DNA of 64,000 nt from Cucumis sativus (GCF_000004075.3 NC_026661.2:20240307-20304306); one strand, 5' to 3'; numbered from the stretch's first letter, positions 1-12,425 are shown. Made by a program: numbers and translations. Notes: generated by a model not told the origin, from the letters alone.

Positions 1-877
1 ACTTGATATTATTTTAAGAAAAATACTTGGGTGCATCTTCAGTTGTTCGTTTTTTTATGTATTTAATCCAAGTGTCTAATCACGGTTGTTGTATGACAAA
101 TTTATCCTTTTTTTTCAATTTACTGTAAGAGTTTGAAATTTTTTGTAATTGAAAGGAATGTATAAAGATAAGTGTAGCTTAGACTGCACCTAAGTATTGT
201 TCTTGTTTTAATTTAGAACTTGCTTGATTATACATCTTCAACAAAAAATTACCTTAAGGAAAGAGAAAAAACTTAATCTTTATGAAGTAAGATAAGAATG
301 GAAGAAAAAGATAAAATATGGTTAAGTCATTGAACTTTCGAGATTGTTTTATTTTGGCCCTCAAACTCTGAGAATGGTTGTTATTTGATGTTATACTTCC
401 GCTTGTTCTATTTCGGTCCTTAAATTTTCAAAAGGTCTATTTTAGTACCCAAACTCTTCAAAATATAATCATTTTAACCTATTCTGTACTTTTAGAAAGC
501 AACATATATAAATACACACACCAACCAATTGGTTTAAGATGTATGCAATCTATAATGTTATTTAACTACTCAACAGCTAGTTTTGGAGGAGAGAACAATG
601 TGAGATTTTTTGTAAGAATGAATTTGAGAGGCCCAAATGAATCTTGACTTACCTTGTCAGAACTTAAGTTTGGTGTTTCCCAAAACCAAAACAAGCCACT
701 TAGGAAGAAAACAAATGGAGAACAACTCTGAAAAAATAGCTACACCAGGCACAACATATACAATTACTCTTCTTTCATTGCCAACGCTTTGATTTACAAC
801 TAATGGTAACATAGGTGAAACAAAATGAAAGAATATCAAGATGATAAGCACAAATAGGATAAGAAAAATCTATGATG
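1..877. other. AT-rich flank downstream of PNSB1
   Basis: No gene is recognised here. The stretch from about 650 to 877 is probably the 3' UTR of the minus-strand PNSB1 gene. The part at about 315-500 has the rhythmic 'ttgaactttc ... ttttggccct' texture of the degenerate non-coding repeats common in dicot intergenic DNA. Small open frames here show no recognisable protein. Confidence 0.5.
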
Positions 878-3800
878 TCACTGAAAGGCAAGAGCTAGAG
901 GCACTTCAAAACTCTGTATGGCCTTTTTAATTGTTCCCATATCGATGTCGATTAGCCGTCCTGTTGCTGACGAAACTGTGATGCATCTCTTTGCTTCAGC
1001 GTTGGGAACAAATAGTTTTGCCTTCTCTTCAGAACAAAACAAGGCAATGCTGTAAACACATTGGCACCACATAACATGTCAACCACAGTTCTTTCCATAG
1101 CAGATGGAAGATTTTAAGATCAGTAAGCAAACTATTGAGTTTCTATGAAGGAGAAACAGAACAATACCTTGGTTTTTCACGAGCAATGGCAAGTTGGACA
1201 GCAGCTGTGTTGGTAGCGATTAGACCGGCCGAGTCATTAATGAGAGCAGCTAGCTACACATTGCAGTTAAGAATGATATGTTTAGGCACTGAACTTTTAT
1301 CAATTTCTTTGTAACCGTATCCTCTTCATTTTTCCTTGATTTCTTAGTTAACATTGTGTTTTGTGTATTTATCCTTTTGCAGTTTACTCATCAACACTAA
1401 AAGAGAAAGAAGGATCGTATGGATACCTGTCCGGGAGTCGTGATAAATACTATGCTTGCATTATTGCCGACCTCCTCCTCTACACTTTCCCGCTCCTTTT
1501 CATGTGGAATGACAAAGACTGGCTTGAATCCCCTGTATTTAGATTCAACAAACATTATCATCAGAAGATAGTGAGAGAAAAAAGCAGCATCAAGTTACTT
1601 TTTATTTCCTTCAATCCATTTGTATAAGCCTATAATGCATCCTTTTTTCCGACGAAGATATTGACATGGTACCAACCTTATACACTTGGCTATTTCTGCC
1701 CAAGCTCGAATGGGTAGCAAGCTATCAGTATCACCTTTGGACTGCATGGAGGCTTTCGAATCTGATTCTATTCCATGAATCACAATATATTTTCCCTTCT
1801 CAGCACCTGCTTTCCTATATTTTTCTGCTATAACCTCCTTCAATTTCCTCGCAATTGAAACTTTAAGTGGAGGAACGGGATGCCTGGGAACGCTACGAAA
1901 TGGCCTCCCCAACCAGTCAACCATTTGATGATACCTAAATCATGAAAATCGGCCTTCAAGGCATCAAAAAGGTAGAAGTTTGAGCTAGATATTTCTCTTT
2001 GGTTCATAAGTTTGCATATAAAAACTACTATTGTCCTCTGATAAAAGCCACACTTTTCTCATTTAGAGGCAAGAAACTGCTCCTCATATCATAGAGGAGG
2101 ATTGAGTTAACTAAAAGACAAACGATCAAATTCTTTTGAATTTAAAAACAACAAACTACTACTAAATCTAAAAGTTTAAACTAATAAGTTATGGTCTTAT
2201 ACTAAACCTAAAAGCTTATATTGATAAGTTAAAGAAATATAACATATTCCATATATACATTATTGGCATCCTCCTTTCGTGGCTTAGAAAATAAGCATAA
2301 CATCGCAGTGAGAGATTATCAACAAAGTAACTCCCACCCCAAAGCTATCTCAAACTAATATTAGGCTCAAATGCTTATATGAAAACTTTTGTACAAATTT
2401 ATAACAAAAACCATAAAATTTTCTCACATGTTGAACCCTCCCTCAGAAAGATTAGAGCTTTCTGGTTTAAATGTTTCGGACAGGAATAGCCCTGCTCCAG
2501 CAGCATTCACATCTGGGTAAATGTAGCTCACTCTGTCTCTGGCAGTTGTCATAAACAAAAACACAGCATGCCCAAGCCCTGCTAGCTTGGTTGACAAGAC
2601 CATGTCATAGTACCTGCCCTGCAACAACAATGAAACCAGTTACACCACTCAAATCAGTCCGAATTTCTCTAATTCTCACTTAACTAAGTTAAAGCTTAAA
2701 CCCTACAAACTCCAAAATTATTCAATGTGACCACCCTATTTGATGGTTTGGTATAGATTCAAATTTTATTTTTCCCTAACAACTTGATAGAACCTGATAT
2801 ATTGGAATATAAACAATAACCAAACTACAAAACAAACCAAGTAATTTGAGGTACTTGACCCTCCCTTCTTGAGATCACTCTCAAGCCAAGATATTGGCTA
2901 GCTTCTCCTTTCCTCTCCCTCTATATTTATAATCAAATATCATAAAAACCTATTAATTACTATCATACTTTTAATATCCCAATTACACCCTAAATATCAT
3001 TCCTACCACAGCCATTGTTCAATCTTGAAAACCCCTGCCTCCATCACCATTCAATATTTCTTGACCCACTATTGGCCAAACCACTTGGACACTAGGGCCT
3101 ATGTAGGTAGGATCACTTAGTCATATTTCATAATTGGAAAAACGAGGACAGAGTGAATGCATCCCACTCAATCAAAGAAAGTTATCGGAGTGTTGGCCAA
3201 GATGGGCAGCACTAAATTCTTTTCAAGTGATCTCAAAATCACTACTATGTCTACCAATTATGAGCATCATGAAAGTTCCATATCCAAGTAGAAGCGTGAT
3301 AATCCTTGGCTATTGTTCTCTACAAATGTCAATCTAGCCCATTTCTTGAAAGAAGTCTCTGTAGGATCGCAATATTTAAAACCTTTCATACACCAAAACA
3401 TGTAGAATCACTAGCAATACTGTTCTGTCCAAATTCAAGGTAAATTGTTGGAACCGACCTTAAGCAATCCAACCATGTCAGTATACTCTGCTGGTTCAGG
3501 AAAATAATCATCCGGATCATACACATTAGACCATCGCACATTCTTATTCAATTCAAAAGTCTGTTTACCCCTCGCCGAAGTCACCACATCGATTTGAACA
3601 CCCGGGTACCGATCCTTAAGCAATTGAATCGTCGGAAAGAAGAGAAGGTTCTCATAAACACCCCCAGAGATCACGCAGCAGCACCGCCGCACATCTCCCC
3701 GGAGTTTGAGACCCAGGGAAGCGACTTCCACCATATAACCCTGAGGAAATTTCAAGAACCCATATGGATTGTTCGGATTATCCGGCGGCCGAGGATCCTC

Positions 3801-4046
3801 TTCCTGCTTCCCGTCAGAGTAGAGAGAGCCGTACTCCATCTCCGGATCCTCGCCGTCGTCGAATGGGTCAAACCATGGATTCTTCTTGGAACAGGGGATT
3901 TGAAATTTTGAAGAAGTTGAGAGAGAAATTAGTGGTGGGGATAGAAAAAAGGGTTTTGTGAAGTGGGTTGAAGGAGAAGAAGGTGGAAAGCTTGAAGTGG
4001 GCAAAAATGGGGGAAGGGATTTGGTGGGTAGAGAAGAAGTAGCCAT
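878..4046 (-). CDS. PNSB1: PNSB1, chloroplast NDH complex subcomplex B subunit 1
   Basis: Six exons: 4046-3459, 2618-2428, 1934-1677, 1532-1427, 1253-1168, 1049-878; the spliced product is 466 aa. It matches remembered Arabidopsis PnsB1 (NDF1/NDH48, At1g15980, about 461 aa) along its length, including [20 protein letters not shown], the [17 protein letters not shown] block and the [17 protein letters not shown] junction. The family is a peripheral stromal-side subunit of the thylakoid NADH dehydrogenase-like complex, needed for its assembly and for cyclic electron flow around photosystem I. The Ser/Thr/Pro-rich first ~60 residues look like a chloroplast transit peptide. I start at the ATG reading MATSSLPTK (4046); the frame extends 39 codons upstream to 4163, but that part does not look like a transit peptide start. 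All introns are GT-AG and frames join without gaps. It is the leftmost gene of the syntenic block. Confidence 0.93.
2619..3458 (-). other. PNSB1 intron 1 (840 bp)
   Basis: Longest intron of the gene, bounded by donor GTCGGT and acceptor TTGCAG. The middle (about 2860-3420) is less AT-rich than typical intron sequence here, so an old insertion is possible, but I recognise no element or protein in it. Confidence 0.6.
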
Positions 4047-4163
4047 GGATGAGTGTTGGGAGGTAGTTTCTTTGGGGATTTGGATTGAAATTCCATAGCG
4101 TTTAGGTAATTTGATCTTCAGAAATGTGTGGAAGGAAGGTTTGGATTTGGATAAGCCTTTCAC

Positions 4164-7100
4164 TCCCTCTAACGTCTCTCTTTTTCTTAAATATTACTAT
4201 TTCTCCCATAACTTTTGCAAAATTACCACTTACTCCTTGTAATTTTGGTGCCTAATACTAATAATTCAGTCATAATCTTAAATTTGTTTTAATTTGCATT
4301 CTTGAGTTATTAAATTAGAAAAATAAGAATTTTTTAAGAAAAAAATCAGCTATTTGGCGACGTGATTAACTCCTAAAACCAACTTTTACAAATAGAAAAA
4401 TAAATTTGGTGTGTGTAATGGTTAATCTCTTTAATTTGTATGAACAATCTGACCAACACTTTTAGTTATCATCGTCAACCAAAGCTTCAAAAATCATCTC
4501 TGTTGACGGTAATCAACTAACTTTATTTCACCACTTTTTTGTGGTGGTTGCCTATCAATTTTTGTTGGTCATTTTTCTGTTAACGCTCTTGGTTTATTTT
4601 TGTCAATTGTTTTATGATAACGGTTATATATCAACTTTTGTCAATTGTTTTTTTATTACTGTTATTGGCCAACTGCCAACAACTATATTTTTGTTGTGAT
4701 TGTCGTCGTTTGACTTCCATTTACTATTGTCACCAACCTCTGATTATCATTGTACAGTAATTGTCCATGACTACCTCAAAACACTATTCTCGATGATCGT
4801 TGTCGAACTTCTATCAAATTCTCCACAAACATATATATATAATCTTTTACTCTATCACAAACCAAATAAACTTTTACCTAAGAACACTTTTGAAAGAAAA
4901 AAATTATCAGATACACACGTGTTTTTCTTTCAAAGAGGTAGAAAAAATGTTTAAATAAAAATACATATTTTAGAAAACATTTTTTCCTTTAAGTCATTCC
5001 ACAAATGAACATAATCGTATTGAATAGATATGTAATTTAACTCTAAATAAAAGACATTAAACACATTGAAATAGATATGTACATGTGTTTTTGAAAAAAC
5101 TAAATTTTGATTAGTAGTTGAAATTGTAAAATAATTTGATTTGATAATTGGTGTGATAGATTAGAAATGAAATTGAGAAAAAGATAGGTTTGAAGATTGA
5201 TTAGGGGAGGCAAGGAATCTAACCAACTTTGGTTTGTTAAAATTTATTAATAAAGTGACATTGTTGGGTTATGAAATTGAAATGAATATGACTACTTTTC
5301 ACAAGTGTCATTGTTAGGGTAAATAATGATTTTGTTGTTATTTTGTAAGTCAAGCATTGCATGGGTTTTTTTTACACTTTTTCTTTCTAAATAGCTTCCG
5401 GAAAACCATAGTATGTTTGATTATAGAAAATTTTAAAATCTTCTATCAACCGAACTCTATTAATTTAATTATTGATAAAATCTAAAATTTGGTTATAGCT
5501 TATAAATATTTTAATTTATTTTATTATTTTAAAAAATGCTCCAATTTCAAAGGCTAAAATCAGTCATTTGTTTTAATTTTTTAAAACAAAACTATTATTC
5601 ATTCACCTTCCTTTATAAATAGTGAAAATTACTTAATATAATTTTTTTTATACAAGTTTTAATTACTACTTAATAAATAAAAAAGATTGATAATAAAATA
5701 TCAAATTTGATTGGAGGTACAATAAAATAAAATATGATTCAAAATATAAAGATAAAATTAGTATTTTAATTTCAAATTAAATTAAGTTGTCATATGTTGA
5801 TATAAATTATTAAATTGATTACTTGATTAACAATAACCAAAAAATGAAATCCTAAACTTTTAATTTATATTAACTAGATTTTTGGACTTTTAGAAAGCTA
5901 TCTACGAATTCTTTGAACTTTTAATTTTACAATGTTTAAATTTCTTAAATTTCATAGACATATATTTGCACGGAAAATAATTTTTTTTATTAGAGAAATG
6001 AAATATAGAGAATTTTCAGATATAAACATAGATTGAATTAAAAATAAATAAAATTATAATTTAGTTAAAAGTAAATAAATAACATAATGATGGTAATAAA
6101 AGCATAAAATATTGAATCATAAAGAAAACATAAAATATTGTAGTAAGGAATGATATAATATTGTTATATGTTATAATTACATATAATTAAGAATGGTTAA
6201 AGAATTCAAAGATACCAATTACATCATTTCATTGCATTTATCTTATTTTATGAATAAAAACAAATCCTAGTTTTTTATTATTTTTATTTTTTATGGATCA
6301 TCCTAACCTTGTCAAATCTAAATTATTATGGAACTATGTAAATACATCCACATTCTTAACTTTTTAAAAAACAATCCTAACAAATTATATCAAATTTAAT
6401 CCTATTTTCAATTCATCACATTAAACTTAAATTGTATATATCTACATTTTCCAAATAAAAATGTATATATATATATCATATGAAAAATTATCAAAAATAT
6501 AACTTTTGACAAAATATTTACACTTCGTAGAAAAATTAACTGTGATTAATTTTATTTTTAATAGTTTTGTTCTATCGAGTATAAATAGTTTGTCAATTTT
6601 GTTTTGAAAAACTCTTTTACATATTTATCTATGAAAATTGTAAAAACAAAAAAAACAAAATATTTACGATTCATAGAAAAATTATGTGTAGTAAATTTTA
6701 TGCTTTGTTATATGAAGTGTAAATTAGGTCTAATATCGTTCTTCAAGTTTATGTAAGAAGTTATGATATTTGTAGTGATTGAAATGAAACTTGGATGAAA
6801 TTATTCGGGTAGAGAGACGTATTTATAAAGTTGAGAGTAAAAGAATATATTTCTTCCTAAATAACAAATAAACAATTGATATTTTTGTGGCTAATATTGT
6901 AAAAAACAGTTTAAATTTTACGTCAACCTGAGCATAATTTAACTAATAAAATCATACATACTTTATTACTCAAAAGTGATATAGCAGGAAAGTTGTTTGA
7001 TTTAGCAATGAAGTTGCTTTCTTATAAATTTGGCCCTTTTAATTATGCATAAATTATTGCAATGTATAATTGTACTGTTTTTTTCCTTCTTCATACCCAT

Positions 7101-7850
7101 AATTAACCATATATCATTTACCTCAAACACAAATGTTAAAAACTACATAGTTCAATATATAAGGAAATTTATGTACTCATTAAATAAATATTCCTATTTT
7201 TTCATTTCAAATTTCATTTTGGTGCTTACAAGGTCGATGTTCATTTTATTTTAGTTTCTATATTTTCAAATGTTTGAATTCAGTCTCTTCATAGTTTTGT
7301 TATGTAGAATTTAAGCGATTGTTTGACCAATGCTTCAAAATTTATTATTGATAGATGATCGACTTTTATCGACTATATCAACAGTGTTTGTTACGGATAG
7401 ATTTTAAAATTTGGCTATATTTGAGGGAAAAATAAGTAAAAAAACAATGTAAGTTATTAAAAGAAAAGAAAAGGAAAAAAAACAAAAGATATTTGAAGGT
7501 TTAAAATATCTATTTTGGGTCCTTATAGATGTTGTTATTAAAGGCATAGTCCTTGTACGTTATACCTGAAAGGATTGTTGAATTTGAAGAAATTGCAATT
7601 TGGTCCCTAATGAAAATAAAATTTGAATTTGCATAAAAAGGGTGATGGGTGAGGTTGAATAATTTTTCCAGCTCAACGTCCACAGTCCCACCAATACTGA
7701 CGTGGCAGTCCACGACTGGTCTGTCATTTTCCTTTCTCTCACCCCCACCTTTCTCTCTCTCGATTCGTTGCTTTCTTGAGCAGGAAAGTCGAACAAAAAT
7801 TTGAGTCTCAACCCTCAAAAAATTTTCTCCCACTTTCTCATTTTTTTTTC
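4164..7850. other. Gene-free AT-rich region between PNSB1 and the glycosylase gene
   Basis: No gene is seen on either strand. Contents: a ~590-bp dispersed repeat (listed separately), degenerate repeats of the 'taaatattttaatttatttta' type near 5,480-5,545, two similar blocks 'caaaatatttac..tagaaaaatta' at about 6,506-6,560 and 6,650-6,700, and at 7,510-7,640 a 'ggtccttat...atttggtccctaatg' degenerate repeat. The last ~200 bp (pyrimidine-rich) probably belong to the promoter and leader of the gene that starts at 8216. Confidence 0.6.
4280..4870 (+). repeat. Dispersed repeat, copy A (~590 bp)
   Basis: Aligns over its whole length, same orientation, with 60,830-61,450. Shared landmarks in order: 'ggttaatctct', 'aatttgtatgaa', 'ttgttggtcatttttctgt', two to three spaced copies of 'ttttgtcaattgttttt', 'gatgatcgttgtcgaact' and 'ataatcttttactctat'. 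By eye identity is roughly 75-80% with small indels. There is no coding capacity. It looks like a non-autonomous transposable element; copy B begins with GGGTGTGTTTGG, a common start of plant hAT-like elements, but I cannot show clear inverted ends or target duplications. Copy A is the more degraded at its left end. Confidence 0.75.
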
Positions 7851-7901
7851 CCATTTCTCTCTCTTCTTTCTCTTTTGATTTTCATACTCTCAAACACAAT
7901 C

Positions 7902-7940
7902 ATGGCCGTTCCGAATTTTTCATCATCTTCTTCCAGATAA
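7902..7940 (+). CDS. Upstream ORF 1 in the glycosylase leader (12 codons)
   Basis: ATG to TAA in the probable 5' leader of the glycosylase gene, encoding MAVPNFSSSSSR. It counts only if the leader is transcribed unspliced from upstream of 7,900, which I infer from the promoter-like pyrimidine-rich sequence before it. There is no evidence of peptide function. Confidence 0.3.
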   Translation: MAVPNFSSSSSR

Positions 7941-7974
7941 GTTTTTCCCCCTTTGAGCTCTTTTTTCTTCATCA

Positions 7975-8064
7975 ATGTCGCTCCATTTTTCAAACCAACT
8001 TAGGGTTCTGCCTCTTCTTCTTTCCCATTTACTCCCAAACCCTACTGTTTCAAACCCCTTTTGA
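7975..8064 (+). CDS. Upstream ORF 2 in the glycosylase leader (29 codons)
   Basis: ATG to TGA, closing 152 bases before the main start at 8216. With uORF 1 it would make translation of the main frame depend on leaky scanning or reinitiation, unless a leader intron removes it. The peptide resembles nothing I know. Confidence 0.3.
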   Translation: MSLHFSNQLRVLPLLLSHLLPNPTVSNPF

Positions 8065-8215
8065 CCTTTTTTGTTCAAATGAAGTAGAGGTGTTTTTTTT
8101 TCTTTTTTTGGGTTTAATCTGTCCCCTGCTTGATTTCGACACCCCAAATTGTGGTTCTGGTGATTATTGTTTTTGTTTCTGCATTTTTTAATTGAGAAGA
8201 AGAAATTTCACTGAA

Positions 8216-11200
8216 ATGTCAGGCCCTCCGAGAATCCGGTCTATGAATGTGGCGGATTCCGATTCACGACCGGTACTTGGGCCTACTGGGAACAAAGCGC
8301 GAACTGTAGAGACTAGAAAACCTGGTGTGAAGCCATTGAAGAAGCTTGAAAAGCCTCGTCAAGAAGTTGAATCAAAGGACAAAAGGGTGCCATTGTCTCC
8401 GCCTCAATGTGTTACAGTTCCATCGGTTTTAAGGCAACAGGATCGCCACCAGGCGATTCTCAATCTGTCAATGAATGCCTCGTGTTCTTCGGATGCGTCG
8501 TCTGATTCATTTAATAGTCGGGCGTCCAGTGCAAGAGGTACGAGACAGCGTGGTCCAAATTTGAGAAGGAAGCAATGTAGTACGGTTAAGGGGGCTGACA
8601 AGGCTGTTGAAAAAGTTGGTGTCGAAAGCGTGGCCGTGGTGGTGGATACAGTTGGTTGCTTAGAGTCCAAAAAACGATGTGCTTGGGTAACGCCTAATAC
8701 AGGTACTTGTACATTGAGTTTAAATTTTCTGTTCGTTTCTGTTAGCTAAAAGTGGTATTCTGATCTTGCCAGCATTGCAATTTAGTCGGCGACTAAGTTG
8801 TGAGCATTGTCAAGTTGATTATTAAATGAAGGATTGAAGCTCATTATATCAATGTGGGTTCTAGTAGTGTTCTTTTCATGATTATAAAGGACTACAGTCA
8901 TAAGACGTCGAAAGTTTGAGCAAGCAACATGCAGAACATTTGCTGTTCTGATTGGCTAGGTTCACATATCTTGAGTGGTTGATTTTCATCTCATTAGTGG
9001 CTTTCTTCTTGCTATCTGATACGGCTTTCATTCCTCACTGTGCTCTTGTACACTCTAGGAGAAATCTAGCATCGACGGCCACAATGTAGTAGTTCCTACT
9101 TTCATGACTGTTAGAAATGTGTAGATAGAAAAGCATTTTTTCATCCATCAACCATGGAAATAGAGTCGACCCCTACATACTTTGCCGAACTACTCACCCT
9201 TCTCTACTTCTTTCTTCTCCATCGTTTTGGAGATGTGATGGTGAATTTCAAACTAAAGATAACAAATCGAGGGCTGATTTATATGCTATGTGTTACTGGA
9301 CTGTAATGCTGTCTAAGTTAACTTGTCATTTGGCCTCAAGTTACCTTTTAATTTTTTGTTTTTCAAGAGTGATCATCTTGTTAGCATTCAGTCCGCTTTA
9401 CCTTTCAAAACTTGAAATCTTTAGTTTATTAAGATTGCGGATTATTTGTTATTTTCTGGTTTACAAATTTAAGTTCGTGACTAGCGGGGGCTCAAGAGTT
9501 AAAGAAATGGGAAAATTGGAAAAAGTAGCACACTTCTGGTGGAATATTTGAAAATTTGAAAAGATAAAAAAGTTAAAATAAAATTGGGGAAGATTTGAAA
9601 AATGGTAGAATCTTGGTCTAATTGTCTACCGAGATGCACCGAGAAAACTGTAACTTGGAAAATTTTAATATGTTAGGAAAACCTAGGTGGTCGATCTCTC
9701 GTCAAGAAAAACAAAATTACTAGTTTTCCCTAAGTGTGCTATTTTTTAAATGTAAAATCAAAATGGTGCTATTTCTCAAAATTTCCCAAAGAAATGATAG
9801 AGCTAAGTATTTTATTGATGAGAGTCGTTTCACATGTTTCCCTCAAGCAGGTTCATATTATAGCTTACAAATTTGACCATCTCTTCTCTCTAATACAAGT
9901 CCATTTCCTAATGCCCCCACCTCATTAATTTTTTTCTTCTCCATCCTAGTGACCATTCCAGCTTTTCTTTCATCACAAACTTGGACATCATCTTTAAATT
10001 TTACCCTTTGTCCGTAGACTTTATGTCTAGTTTTTCATTAAGCAAATGTGGGATTGAAATGCTGAATGTAATGTGCACCACTTAGTCTGTTGCTGGTTTT
10101 CACTCAAATTGTTTACGCCTTCCTTGAGGCTATGGTTGCCAATCTCATGACTCATCCAGAATCGAGAATTTTTTCTCTTCTTTCTAAGATCTTTTCAAGT
10201 TTGTTTGGGAACCTAAGCATGATTGTTTTTCTCTTTTCACTAGATCCATGTTATGCTGCTTTTCATGACGAAGAATGGGGAGTACCGGTTCACGATGACA
10301 AGTGCGTAACTTTATGATGAAGTTTCATATTTTCTTTATTTCAATCTTTGCATCAAACTCCATTCACCTACTTTATCTTTAATCGCTAAAAAATCCCCCA
10401 CTTGCAGAAAATTGTTTGAACTGCTTTGCCTATCGGGCGCATTGGCTGAACTTACATGGCCTGCCATCCTCAACAAAAGACATCTATTTAGGTATTACTT
10501 TACTGCTGAGTTTATTATGCTTATTTTTTAGCAGTGAGTGTAGTATTATCATTTTATTCAAGCAATGACTTCATTGGTATGCTAATGTGTACTTAAGGGA
10601 AATTTTTTTGGACTTCGACCCAACTGCCGTTTCGAAATTAAACGAGAAAAAGATGGTTGCTCCTGGAAGTGCTGCTACTTCTTTACTGTCAGAACTCAAG
10701 GTTCGAGCTATCATTGAAAATGGTCGTCAAATGTGCAAGGTACCAACTCTTGCCTCTCCTATCGAATTGTATATTAGTTTGCTTTATTGCATAAAACAGA
10801 CAAATATGTTGCCTGTGTTGAGTGAATGCGCTCTGTTTGAAAATTCTTGTCTTGTCTGGCATGCAAACACACAGTCGCTCTCCTACCCATCTAATGATTT
10901 ATAACCTGTCATATCGTTTCCCTTTCCATTGCAATGCAGGTCATTGTTGGGTTTGGTTTTTTAAGTTTTTAATGTCATGTTTATAATGTCTAATCACAAA
11001 CCAATCAAAGAAGATAGAGATTTGGAGAAATGTCTTTAATGGGGTGTTTGGGCCACCGACTTTATAAGTCGGTGTTATACTAATCTTCACCTACTTCAAC
11101 AGCTATTGAAGTTTGCACATTTATCGAGGAGCTTCATCTTTCCTTCTCTCTTCTTTCTCTCTAGTGATCCTAACTTTAACCTAAACAACTCTACTTTAAA

Positions 11201-11651
11201 TACAAACTTCTTAACTCCAACCGCTTAACTTCATGCTTCAAAACTCAACTTTCCGTGTCAAACAGTTTCTAATTTTTATTTTTACCTCTTCTCCATCGTG
11301 GTGCAGGTAATTGATGAATTTGGTTCCTTCAACGTGTACATGTGGAACTTTGTGAACCATAAACCAATCATCAGTCAGTTCCGGTACCCACGTCAAGTCC
11401 CGGATAAGACATCGAAAGCAGAGGTGATAAGCAAGGATCTCGTAAAGAGAGGGTTTCGAAGCGTAGGACCAACAGTCATCTATACATTCATGCAGGTGGC
11501 TGGGTTAACTAATGACCATCTCATCGGTTGCTTTAGGTTTACAGAATGTATAGAGACACAAACAGCAGAGAAAGGAGAAAGAGATGGTGGTGAAATGAAG
11601 CTTAATCCTAATGAGAAAATGCCAGAGGCTTTGAAAAACTTGGAACTATAA
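8216..11651 (+). CDS. DNA-3-methyladenine glycosylase I family protein (TAG-like)
   Basis: Five exons: 8216-8702, 10244-10301, 10408-10491, 10598-10739, 11307-11651; product 371 aa. The first ~150 residues are basic, Ser-rich and probably disordered, as in plant members; the glycosylase domain is about residues 155-335. The zinc-binding residues of bacterial Tag are all present: Cys155 (CAWV), His170 (FHDEEWGVP), His328 and Cys332 (NDHLIGC). Trp199 matches the base-stacking Trp46 of E. coli Tag. The place of E. coli Glu38 (lesion recognition) is Ser191, in LCLSGALAELTW, a feature I remember in plant paralogues. Expected role: nuclear base-excision repair of alkylated adenine, not proven for this subfamily. 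The start is the ATG before SGPPRIRS; the frame runs open a few codons upstream without another ATG. The relative in the Arabidopsis block is At1g15970/At1g80850. It converges with CCR. Confidence 0.92.
8703..10243 (+). other. Glycosylase gene intron 1 (1.5 kb)
   Basis: Donor GTACTT, acceptor TTCACTAG. The sequence is less AT-rich than the intergenic DNA but holds no recognised gene or element. The open frames at 9,288 and 9,734 are short and unrecognised. Confidence 0.6.
11041..11264. mobile_element. Possible hAT-like MITE in glycosylase intron 4
   Basis: The segment opens with GGGGTGTTTGGGCCACCGAC and closes near 'ccgtgtcaaacag', weakly complementary to the start. The body, a mix of 'aactccaacc...cttaactt...aaactcaact', has the style of small hAT-derived elements in dicots. 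No convincing 8-bp target duplication is visible. It sits wholly inside the last intron (10,740-11,306), so it would be spliced out. Confidence 0.4.
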
Positions 11652-12049
11652 AAGAAACCATTGGTAGCTTTTGAACCTTTGCCTCGTTGTAATTAGCTTC
11701 CAGAGTTCTTTTTTTCTTTTCTTTTCTTTTTTTGTAATGATGGCTTGTAAATTCCTTGATGGGATATTCGCCACTTCTTTCAATGGGGTAAATTTTAGCA
11801 ATGATTTTGTGTATAAACTGAATTGGATACAGAAGACAGCTAGAATCAGTTCTGTTAGTTTATTACTTCAAGCAATGTGGTTGGTTATTTACATTTAGAA
11901 TTTATATTTAAAACCATTATGTTGGTTCCACTTCTACTTCTAACATGAGCTCTCATTTTGTTGGTTTCTTTCTTTTCTTCCTGCAACATATGATTCAAAT
12001 CCATTGAGTTCTTCTTGTTGATATTCATTCGATGCTGTTTTGGAAAAAT

Positions 12050-12425
12050 GTTGCACCTTTGGAATTTTTTGTTTGTGGGTTCATTTCCCCTCTCTAATAA
12101 AAGTTTGAAGCTTAATATCCAAACGATTTTGTTTAATTTTTAGAAATTGTATTGTCAATCACTATTATTTTGATTTTCTCACCATATTTCTAACACATTC
12201 GAAATCTTACCCAAAATTTAAAACTATAAAAAATTATACAAGAAATTTTTTTCATACTTTTAATTTTGAGTAGGACTTGGAATGTGTTAGAAATGTGGTA
12301 AAAAAACAAAAAATAATAGTGAGATTCACTATACAATTTCTAAAAATTAAACAAAATTATAAAACTTCAAACTTTTATTGGAGAGGGGACATGAACCCAC
12401 AAACAAAAAATTGAAAAGGTGTAAC
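12050..12425. mobile_element. Fold-back inverted repeat element (arms ~170 bp)
   Basis: Left arm is about 12,050-12,223, right arm about 12,256-12,425, separated by a ~32-bp AT-rich loop. The right arm read in reverse complement repeats the left arm almost word for word: 'tttgtttgtgggttcat', 'cccctct', 'aataaaagtttgaag', 'tttaatttttagaaattgta', 'atttctaacacattc'. By eye the arms are roughly 85% identical with a few indels. There is no coding capacity. It lies between the 3' ends of the convergent glycosylase and CCR genes, so read-through from either would make a long hairpin RNA. It is most likely a fold-back or MITE-type DNA element; target duplications are not obvious. Confidence 0.8.

Noticed and set aside
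1361-1627. Plus-strand frame of 88 aa across PNSB1 exon 4
   Set aside because: The minus-strand exon in the same place encodes the conserved [15 protein letters not shown] block; the plus frame is a shadow.
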